A program made the translations under genes and the position numbers. Shown here in pieces: positions 25,315 through 32,170 of a DNA stretch of 64,000 bases. Every line of letters begins with the position of its first letter. Positions within the stretch are counted from its first letter, which is position 1. The notes beneath the pieces are model-generated. The model was not told the origin of the DNA. It did no database searches and saw only the letters and a program-made list of their open reading frames with translations. The DNA comes from Mesorhizobium sp. AR10 (GTDB lineage Bacteria > Pseudomonadota > Alphaproteobacteria > Rhizobiales > Rhizobiaceae), in the NCBI RefSeq assembly GCF_024746795.1, contig NZ_CP080524.1, positions 1,831,001 to 1,895,000 of the forward strand, written 5' to 3'.

Positions 25315-26595
25315 CTAGCGCCGCCCCAGCAGGCTCTTCATCCGGTTGCGCAGGATGCGCGCCATGTTGCGGGTCTCGCGATAGAGGTGAAGCTGCGATG
25401 CGGCCTGGCGGGCGAGGCGGTCGGCGTCCGGCGTCAACCCAATGACCAGCGAGCCGATCGGCTTGCGCTCGCTCCACAGCCGGCTCATCACCGGATGGTC
25501 GGGCACGGCGCAGGAATCGGTCCTCATGATGTTGGGGTCGTCGAGATGCTGCCTGGTCACCTCGATCATCAGCAGCGTGCCTGGTGAATAGACAGAGAGC
25601 GTCTCGTCATAGGCGGTCTTCCAGGTGTAGGCGACGCCGGCTTCGACGAAGACGACCAGGCAAGCGATGGTGCGGCCGTCGAGCGTCAGCGAATGGATGC
25701 GGCACAAATCCTGCTCGGCCAGCCGGTGCACGGCCTCGCGGGCGAAGGCGGCGCGGTAGCGGTCGATCGCCATGGCGGTGCGCTCGCGGCCCTTCCAGCC
25801 GGCCGCCTCGAGCGTCAGGAAGCTTTCGATGGCGTGGCGGATTTCCTCCGGCCCGCGCGCCACAAAATGTTCCAGTTTGCCAAGATCGGCGAGCCGTCGC
25901 TTCAGCCGGCGGAACTCGCGATAATGGTGCGAGCGCAGCGAGGCCTTGAGGTACTCGTCGCCATCGAGTTCACTTTCAAGGAACGGGCGGTCGGCCTTGC
26001 CGGTGGTGACCATCGTCAGGCCGCGCGTCTCTGCGACGGTGGCGAGCAGGCTTGCCACAGCGCCGTCGAGCCGCATGTCGGGCAGCACGAAGACTTTCGG
26101 CAGCTTGAGATGCGGCCGCGACAGCATGGCGAAGAAATCCTCGATGACACCGACCGGGTCGTCGCGGTCGACCAGTGGCGTGCCGATCGGGCCGAACGGG
26201 CTCGACCATGTGCGCATGACGGGAACGCCCAGCGGCACTGCCGGCTTTTCCACCGAGAACGGCACCAGCAGGCGCAGACGGTTGCGGTATTCGTCGCCGT
26301 CGCGGATCACTGCCAGCCGCACCTCGCGGTCTTCCAGCCTCGGCATGGCCGGGGCCAGGAAGCGCGGGTTGAAGAACACGTTGGGCTCGACCGTGCGGAC
26401 GCAGAGATAGTCCAGTTCCTCGACCAGATCGAAGCCGGCGGAAGCCGGATAGATTGCCAGTTTGCGCTCAGGCCGGTTGTTGGCCAGGATCTCGATATGG
26501 GCCGGATCGGCGTCGCTTGCCAGCCCGGCGAGGCCGGACACCATGGCGCCGGCCGGGCCGCCGCTGGTTTCTTCGAGCAACGGGACGGCGGCCAT
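25315..26595 (-). CDS. GNAT acetyltransferase, BioF2-like domain
   Basis: 426-aa cytoplasmic protein of the BioF2_like/CelD group of the GNAT superfamily. The acetyltransferase region covers about residues 190-390: HHYREFRRLKRRLADLG, SFLTLEAAGWKGRERTAM, IHSLTLDGRTIACLVVFVEAGVAYTWKTAYDE and SPGTLLMIEVTRQHL. This group is found in exopolysaccharide and cellulose-related clusters. The start ATG overlaps the stop of the flippase gene by one base (TGATG), so the pair is translationally coupled, which suggests acetylation of the sugar that the flippase exports. A long open frame continues through the flippase region but is only its out-of-frame shadow. Substrate unknown. Confidence 0.85.
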   Translation of the reverse strand: MAAVPLLEETSGGPAGAMVSGLAGLASDADPAHIEILANNRPERKLAIYPASAGFDLVEELDYLCVRTVEPNVFFNPRFLAPAMPRLEDREVRLAVIRDGDEYRNRLRLLVPFSVEKPAVPLGVPVMRTWSSPFGPIGTPLVDRDDPVGVIEDFFAMLSRPHLKLPKVFVLPDMRLDGAVASLLATVAETRGLTMVTTGKADRPFLESELDGDEYLKASLRSHHYREFRRLKRRLADLGKLEHFVARGPEEIRHAIESFLTLEAAGWKGRERTAMAIDRYRAAFAREAVHRLAEQDLCRIHSLTLDGRTIACLVVFVEAGVAYTWKTAYDETLSVYSPGTLLMIEVTRQHLDDPNIMRTDSCAVPDHPVMSRLWSERKPIGSLVIGLTPDADRLARQAASQLHLYRETRNMARILRNRMKSLLGRR

Positions 26596-27998
26596 CAGGC
26601 GTCTCCCCTGGCGGCGGGCACGAAGATGAGCATGACGATGCCGAGCTTGCGCCAGACGGTGAAGGACAGCGCGCTGGCCTCGAAGATCATGGCGAAGCTG
26701 GTGGCAATGGCTGCGCCCCACAGGCCGAAAAGCGGGATCAGCACCACGTTGAGGCCGATGTTGAAGGCCAGCGTCATGGCATAGACGGCGGCGCAGATGT
26801 TCTGGTTGCCGCTCATGGTGAGCAGGCTTTCGCAAGGGCCGACGGCGGCGCGGGCGACGACGCCGAACACCAGCAGGAACAGCAGCGGGTAGCCGGCGGT
26901 GAATTCGGGGCCGAACAGTGTCAGCATCGGCTGCCCCAATGCCAGCACCAGCAGCGCCATCAGCAGCGACGGCCAGAAGGTCCATGACACCGTCTCGCGG
27001 GCGAAGGCAGCGAGTTTTTCCGGCTCGCCATGGGTGAACTGCGCGTAACGCTGGGCGACGCCGGCCTTGACGGCGAAATAGACGAAATGCACCAGCGCCA
27101 GCGTCTTGACCGTGGCGAAATAGACGGCGACGTCGTTGGGGGCCATATAGGCGCCGACCATCAGCACGTCGGCGTTGGTGAGCAGGAAGAAAAAGCTCTC
27201 GACCAGGAAGATCGGCAGCGACACGATGAACCACTGTGCAAAATGCACCTTCATCGGCCCGGCCGGGATCTTCTTGTCCATGCGCGCCGTGACGCCGATG
27301 AGTTGACCGAGCGTGGTGGCATAGGTGGCGGCGATCGAGGCGAAGATCGCGGTCTTGGCATCGGGCGCGTAGCCGACCAGCAGCAACAGTGCCATGAACC
27401 CCAGGATCAGCACCGGCCGTACCAGATAGGTCGGCGACAGCGCAAACAGCGCCCATGAGTTGGCCCGTGACAATCCTTGCAAAAGGTCGCCCATCGCGAT
27501 CATCGGCAGGCAGATGACGCCGAGGATGAACGGCACGACATAGTAGTTTTCGATAAAGGGCGAAAACAGCCAGACGCCGAGCGCGCCGAGCCCCGCGATC
27601 AGCGTCGAGGCGATCAGCACGAACAGGCGGCTTGCCACCACGATGCCGCGCAATTCGTCCATCAGGCCGCGCTCGCTGTATTCGGGGATGAAGCGGATGA
27701 CCGAGGTGTGGAAACCGAGGCAGGCAAGGTTGCCGACGATGACCATCGTCACCCAGACGAGGACAAAAATGCCGTATTCGAACGAGCCCATCCAGCGCGC
27801 CATCAGCACCTGGCTGACGAAGGCGATGACGGCGCTGACGATGCGGATGGAAAAGGCGATGAGCGACATGCGGCCGGCCTCGCCGCGCTCGTCGGCGGTG
27901 AACAGCACGGCGTCGATGAGGCCAAGCAGCGGCTTCATGCGCAGCGCAAGGCGCTGCGGCAAGAACCGCCCGGCTGTCGTCGCCGCGGAAAAGCGCAC
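26595..27998 (-). CDS. Oligosaccharide flippase / lipopolysaccharide biosynthesis protein (MOP superfamily)
   Basis: 467-aa inner-membrane protein with 12-14 helices of the polysaccharide transport (Wzx-like) branch. Family features are the N-terminal IAFSIRIVSAVIAFVSQVLMARWMGSFEYGIFVLVWV and the mid-protein GDLLQGLSRA and TNADVLMVGAYMAPNDVAVYFATVKTLAL. It should move lipid-linked sugars across the inner membrane. The start chosen is GTG at 27998 with CGGAG upstream; ATG at 27938 lacks a ribosome site. It is coupled by a one-base overlap to the BioF2-type acetyltransferase. No polymerase or glycosyltransferase gene adjoins it, so the pair may serve a glycan made elsewhere. Confidence 0.87.
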   Translation of the reverse strand: MRFSAATTAGRFLPQRLALRMKPLLGLIDAVLFTADERGEAGRMSLIAFSIRIVSAVIAFVSQVLMARWMGSFEYGIFVLVWVTMVIVGNLACLGFHTSVIRFIPEYSERGLMDELRGIVVASRLFVLIASTLIAGLGALGVWLFSPFIENYYVVPFILGVICLPMIAMGDLLQGLSRANSWALFALSPTYLVRPVLILGFMALLLLVGYAPDAKTAIFASIAATYATTLGQLIGVTARMDKKIPAGPMKVHFAQWFIVSLPIFLVESFFFLLTNADVLMVGAYMAPNDVAVYFATVKTLALVHFVYFAVKAGVAQRYAQFTHGEPEKLAAFARETVSWTFWPSLLMALLVLALGQPMLTLFGPEFTAGYPLLFLLVFGVVARAAVGPCESLLTMSGNQNICAAVYAMTLAFNIGLNVVLIPLFGLWGAAIATSFAMIFEASALSFTVWRKLGIVMLIFVPAARGDA

Positions 27999-28090
27999 TC
28001 CGATTGTTCTCCGTTTTCCGCCTCTTTTTCAGGTTTTGGTCTATCCAAAACACATTAAGAAACGGTTGGGTGGGCTTTCCTTCTCCCCGC

Positions 28091-28591
28091 CTACATTCCC
28101 TTCATCGCATCACACGACACGTTCGGGTTCATGTCGGCGAAGGTGCCGGTCGGGTTCTGTTTCCAGGCCCAGACATGCAGCTCGTAGAACGGCCCGAGGC
28201 CGTAGCGATTGGGGGCGCTGTTGAAGTTGAACAGCTGTCCGCCGAGCGAGGCCGGGCCTTTCGAGGTGATGTATTCGACCGCCACCAGCTTCAGCGTGCC
28301 GTCGGCCATCGGTTCATACATCACCGCCTCGGGCTTGGCGACATCGACGGCATCGTCCTTGAGATAGGTGGGGTTGACGTAGTGAATGCCCATGGCGCCG
28401 CCGGTGATGCCGCTGGCGCAAGGGATGGGGGCATAGCCTTCGGCGGTCGCCGCCGAGACATTTTCGAAACGGCTGTTGGCTGTCCGCACCATGTCGGCCA
28501 GCGGATTGCTGCCAGCAGCCTGAGCGGCAGTGGCCGCGAGCGACAGGACGGCCAGGGTAGCGAAGCGTCGGGTCCAAAGAGTTGTGGTCAT
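28091..28591 (-). CDS. Secreted protein of unknown function, twin-paralogue family (copy 2)
   Basis: 166-aa exported protein with a signal peptide (MTTTLWTRRFATLAVLSL...AQAAG, cleavage near residue 26). It aligns with the protein at 24397-25002 through GAMGIHYVN (His70), VMYEPMADGTLKLVAVEY, GGQLF, YELHVW (His139) and NPTGTFADMNPNVSCD; Cys58 and Cys160 match the Cys pair of the paralogue. The identity is low enough that the duplication is old. Function unknown; a periplasmic metal- or ligand-binding role is possible from the conserved His and Cys but not shown. Two ATGs are possible (28606 and 28591); the second begins the signal peptide. It is 92 bases upstream of the flippase gene in the same orientation. 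Confidence 0.83.
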   Translation of the reverse strand: MTTTLWTRRFATLAVLSLAATAAQAAGSNPLADMVRTANSRFENVSAATAEGYAPIPCASGITGGAMGIHYVNPTYLKDDAVDVAKPEAVMYEPMADGTLKLVAVEYITSKGPASLGGQLFNFNSAPNRYGLGPFYELHVWAWKQNPTGTFADMNPNVSCDAMKGM

Positions 28592-28676
28592 GATCGTTCC
28601 ATTCATTGTTGATGACGCGACGGGGAGGTCCACGGCCGGGCGTGTTTCGATGCTGCGGCGTCGGGTTGGATGTCGC

Positions 28677-28697
28677 GGGACGGAACCCGTCCGTCCC
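28677..28697. terminator. Hairpin between DUF1127-like and secreted-protein genes
   Basis: GGGACGG (28677-28683) and CCGTCCC (28691-28697) form a perfect 7-bp GC stem with a 7-base loop. No U-run follows, so it is a weak or Rho-assisted terminator at best. Confidence 0.4.
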
Positions 28698-28756
28698 GGT
28701 ATGCAGGCCGCGGTCACGCGACCTTGCAGTTTGCTTCGCTTCGTCCAGCGAAATCA

Positions 28757-29007
28757 CTAGTTGCCCCACCAGTAATATTGCCAGTATTCCCGCTGGATAT
28801 CGCGCTCCGAAAGCCCGATATCGCGCCTCAGATAATCGTCTTGCGCGGGCAATCGCCGGCGCCTGACGTGCAGATGCGAAGGCAGGTTCGACGCGAACCG
28901 CCATAGACGGCCGAGCAGGCCGGCGTTTCCCACGCCAGACGTGGGTTGACCGACCGGCAGGCCATCGGGCAGTTCGCCATTGCCGCGAAGGGCAGTTTGA
29001 TGCTCAT
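28757..29007 (-). pseudogene. Small DUF1127-like gene with apparent frameshift
   Basis: The end of this stretch encodes a DUF1127-like C terminus (DDYLRRDIGLSERDIQREYW, then QYYWWGN) in one frame, which has no ATG. The neighbouring frame has ATG at 29007 beginning MSIKLPFAA, a plausible N terminus, but it then diverges and ends at 28828. Joining the two frames near 28980 gives a normal protein of about 80 residues. Either a one-base frameshift (mutation or sequencing error) has split the gene, or translation starts at GTG 28933 and gives 58 aa. DUF1127 proteins in rhizobia include small Arg-rich RNA-binding regulators. It lies 14 bases after the DUF4242 stop codon, so the two are probably co-transcribed. 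Confidence 0.5.
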
Positions 29008-29021
29008 CGACGTGCTCTCGA

Positions 29022-29294
29022 TCAACGATAAAAGTAAGGCTCAAGGACCCGCACCTCCGTGATCTTGTCGACAGGCAGCGAATTCTTCTGGGCGGTGCTG
29101 CGGATCGCCTCGGGGGAGGGTGAGTCGTAGATGCAGAAGCTGCGCTTCTTGTCCGGCGAAACGAAGGATTGCACCCAGGTGACACCTTTTTCGGCGTTGC
29201 GCATGATGACGCCGCCCAGCGCATCGGCGCCGATGTCGGTCATCGGCACGTTGAGGCCGTCCGGAAATGTGCGTTCAACCAGATAGCGAGGCAT
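29022..29294 (-). CDS. DUF4242 domain-containing protein
   Basis: 90-aa cytoplasmic protein that is almost entirely a DUF4242 domain: MPRYLVERTFPDGLN, GVTWVQSFVSPDKKRSFCIYDSPSPEAIR and the C-terminal ITEVRVLEPYFY. A Streptomyces member of this ferredoxin-like family binds nickel, and related proteins are often annotated as nickel-binding; metal binding here is not shown. The start is ATG with AAGGAAG six bases upstream; a longer frame extends into the promoter region. It is divergent from the LAL regulator gene, with a symmetric palindrome between them, and heads a co-oriented run of genes. Confidence 0.87.
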   Translation of the reverse strand: MPRYLVERTFPDGLNVPMTDIGADALGGVIMRNAEKGVTWVQSFVSPDKKRSFCIYDSPSPEAIRSTAQKNSLPVDKITEVRVLEPYFYR

Positions 29295-29424
29295 GGGAAG
29301 GCTTCCTTTTTCCATTGGTTCACGCTCGATCTGAGCGCGAGTGGATAATGACCACGCTCGCCAAGGGCGCGCATCGGAGCCATTCCCCATATTTCGGGGG
29401 ACGATCCCCTATGTTGGCAGCGTT

Positions 29425-29440
29425 TGTGATCGGGATCACA
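29425..29440. promoter_or_regulatory. CRP/FNR-type palindrome between divergent genes
   Basis: TGTGATCGGGATCACA: 7-bp perfect arms around GG, matching TGTGA-N6-TCACA, the CRP consensus. It is 131 bases from the DUF4242 start and 75 bases from the LAL regulator start, so it could serve either promoter. Confidence 0.55.
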
Positions 29441-29514
29441 TTGGTGGACTCCGACCCTGGGGTAGTCTTGGCGGGCGCATCGCGAACCCCGCCTTGCCGG
29501 CAAACCGTGAGCGA

Positions 29515-32109
29515 ATGACCATGCTTCTGGAACGGCAGACACAGCTGGAGCAACTGGATGGCCTTCTGGTGGAGGCGGCACGCGGACGTGGTCGCGTCGC
29601 AGCTCTGGCGGGAGAGGCGGGCGCCGGCAAGACCGCGCTTGTCGAGGCCTTCATCGACCGCGTCGGGCCAGGCGCACGCATATTGCGCAGCGCCTGCGAG
29701 GATCTGTCGATACCAGATCCGCTCGGGCCGCTTTACGATCTCGCCCGGGAGGCCCAGTGGGCGCTGCCGCAAGCGATCGACAACCTGCAGGGGCAAAGAC
29801 TGCCGTTGTTTTCCGATGCGCTCGAGATCTTCGAGACAAAGGCACAGCCTAGCCTGCTGGTGATCGAGGACCTGCACTGGGCCGATGACGCGACGCTGGA
29901 TTTTGTCCGCTTTCTCGGCCGGCGCATCGTCAACACCCATATTCTGCTGCTGGTGACGGCGCGCAACGACCGCAGCGACGCACAGATGCGCGTGCGCCGC
30001 GCACTGGGCGAAATCCCGGCAAGCAGCGTCGCGCGCATCGACGTACCGCTGCTCAGCGAGGCAGCGGTGTTGTCGCTGGCTGGTGCCGCGGGCCGCGATG
30101 GCGACGCCATTTACCGGGCCACGGCCGGCAACGCCTTTTTCGTCACCGAACTTTTGTGCGCCGAAAACGAAACGGCGCTGCCGGCAAGCGTGCGCGACGC
30201 CGTACTGGCTCGGGCCGAGCGGCTGTCGGTCGGCGCCCGCTCGATGCTCGACGCGGTGTCGGTGTTTCCACGGCGGGCCGACGCCTGGGCCTTGCAGGGC
30301 CTGTGTGGCGTGGCCAGCGCCGGCCAGCTGGCGGAGTGCGTCTCGGCCGGTTTGCTGGAAGATATGGGTGACGGCTATGCCTTCCGGCACGAAATCGCCC
30401 GGCGAGCCGTGGAAATGATGCTGACGACGACCCACAGGCGGCAATTCAACCAGCGCGCGCTGGCTGCCCTGCTTGAAAACGGCGATGTTTCCGCCGGCCG
30501 CCTGGTGCATCATGCGGTGGAGGCCCACAATCTGGAGGCCGTCCGCGAACTGGCGCCGATCGCCGCACGGGAGGCGTCGCGTGTCGGCGCGCATCGCGAT
30601 GCCGTTGGATATTATGAGGTCGCCCTGCGGCAGGCCGACAGCCTGCCAATGGAAAACCGAGCGGCGCTCTACGAGAAATATGCTTTCGAGTGCCACCTCA
30701 TCGGCCGGATCGACGAGGCCATCGAAGCGCAGGGCCATGCGCGCCTGCTGCATCAGGCTCAAGGGAACAAGGCGAAGGAAGGGGACAGCCTCAGATGGCT
30801 GTCGCGCTTGGCCTATCTCACAGGCGACCGCAAGGCCGCCGACGTGTTCGGCGAGCAGGCGGTCGCGCTGCTGGAAACCGTGCCGGCCGGTGCCGAACTA
30901 GCCATGGCTTATTCCAATCTCTCGCAACTGGCGATGCTGGCCGAGAAGCTGGACGAGACGCTGATGCTTGGCGAGAAGGCCGTCTCCCTTGCCGAGGCCA
31001 TGAACAGGCCCGATATCGTCTGCCACGCGCTCAACAACATCGGCGCCGCCGAGCAATGGCTGGATCTGGCAAGTGGGCGGCTGCACCTCGCCCGCAGCCT
31101 GGAGATCGCGCTCGAGCAGAATTTTCAGGAGCATGCGGCGCGCGCCTTCACCAACAGCGCCTGCAGCGAGATGAATCAGCTGCGCTTCAACGAGGCGCAG
31201 GCCTTTCTCGATCGTGGCATCGACTATTGCGTCGAAAACGACCTTGTCACCTGGCGCGACTATATGCGTGGCGTGCTGGCGCAGCTGCTGCTACGGCAGG
31301 GACGTTGGGAGGAGGCCGCCACCGAGGCGCTCGACGTGCTCTCCAGTGGTCAGGCGGCTTTGCTGGTCCGCTATCCCGCCGTGGTGGCACTGGCAAAACT
31401 GAGGATGCGGCATGGGGATCCTGCAGCCGAACCATTGTTTGCGGAAATGACGCAGTTTCTGGAAAAGGGAACGGAGTTGCCGCGACTGGTGCCCTACGCG
31501 GCGCTGATGGCCGAGCAGGCGTGGCTTGGGCAGGCGGACAACGACGAAGCGCTGCAGCTGATCGACCTTGCCGAGAACCTGTCGCCGACACGCGCGGTTT
31601 TCGGGGAGCTGGCCACATGGCGGCAGCTGCTGGCTCCGGGCAGGGACCCCGGCGATACATCAGGCATGGCCGCGCCCTACCGGCTGCTCCTGGATGGCGA
31701 CTGGCGGGCAGCGGCGGCACTTTGGGCCGACCTGAACGCCCCCTATGAACGCGGGCTTGCGCTTGCCCAGGGCGATGAGCCGGCGCAGCGTTCGGCGCTG
31801 GAAATTTTCGAGAGCCTCGGCGCCAGGCCCGTTGCCCAACACGTGCGCGAGATGATGCGGCGCAACGGCGTCAATCACATTGCAAGGGGCCCGCGCCGCA
31901 CGACGCGCGCCAATCAGGCCGGTCTGACCCAGCGCCAGATGGAAGTGCTGCAGCTGATCGAACGCGGCTTCTCCAACAAGCGGATTGCCGAGCACCTGAC
32001 CATTTCACCAAAGACCGTCGATCACCACGTCTCGGCGGTGCTGGGCAAGCTGGAGGCCGTTTCGCGCGGCGAAGCCACCGCAGCGGCGCGCGATTCAGGG
32101 CTGATCTGA
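29515..32109 (+). CDS. LAL/MalT-type ATP-binding LuxR family regulator
   Basis: 864-aa signal-transduction ATPase and DNA-binding regulator. An AAA/NACHT-like NTPase occupies about residues 1-280 with Walker A GEAGAGKTAL (near 33) and Walker B LLVIEDLHWADD (near 116). A long helical, TPR-like sensor region follows (about 350-780), then a C-terminal LuxR helix-turn-helix (about 800-860: LTQRQMEVLQLIERGFSNKRIAEHLTISPKTVDHHVSAVLGKL). In LAL regulators ligand binding and ATP control multimerisation. The start is ATG at 29515 (a second ATG follows two codons later). The divergent DUF4242 operon is its likeliest target. The inducer is unknown. Confidence 0.9.
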   Translation: MTMLLERQTQLEQLDGLLVEAARGRGRVAALAGEAGAGKTALVEAFIDRVGPGARILRSACEDLSIPDPLGPLYDLAREAQWALPQAIDNLQGQRLPLFSDALEIFETKAQPSLLVIEDLHWADDATLDFVRFLGRRIVNTHILLLVTARNDRSDAQMRVRRALGEIPASSVARIDVPLLSEAAVLSLAGAAGRDGDAIYRATAGNAFFVTELLCAENETALPASVRDAVLARAERLSVGARSMLDAVSVFPRRADAWALQGLCGVASAGQLAECVSAGLLEDMGDGYAFRHEIARRAVEMMLTTTHRRQFNQRALAALLENGDVSAGRLVHHAVEAHNLEAVRELAPIAAREASRVGAHRDAVGYYEVALRQADSLPMENRAALYEKYAFECHLIGRIDEAIEAQGHARLLHQAQGNKAKEGDSLRWLSRLAYLTGDRKAADVFGEQAVALLETVPAGAELAMAYSNLSQLAMLAEKLDETLMLGEKAVSLAEAMNRPDIVCHALNNIGAAEQWLDLASGRLHLARSLEIALEQNFQEHAARAFTNSACSEMNQLRFNEAQAFLDRGIDYCVENDLVTWRDYMRGVLAQLLLRQGRWEEAATEALDVLSSGQAALLVRYPAVVALAKLRMRHGDPAAEPLFAEMTQFLEKGTELPRLVPYAALMAEQAWLGQADNDEALQLIDLAENLSPTRAVFGELATWRQLLAPGRDPGDTSGMAAPYRLLLDGDWRAAAALWADLNAPYERGLALAQGDEPAQRSALEIFESLGARPVAQHVREMMRRNGVNHIARGPRRTTRANQAGLTQRQMEVLQLIERGFSNKRIAEHLTISPKTVDHHVSAVLGKLEAVSRGEATAAARDSGLI

Positions 32110-32170
32110 AAACGCCTGTCTTCGACCTGGAGCGGCTTTTGCGCGTCCGAAAAGAGGCGCGCGGCGGCTC

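Noticed and set aside
25315..28053. A single 912-codon frame that appears to fuse an acetyltransferase to a long N-terminal region
   Set aside because: The upstream part is the out-of-frame reading of the flippase gene. The TGATG junction at 26595 shows two separate genes.
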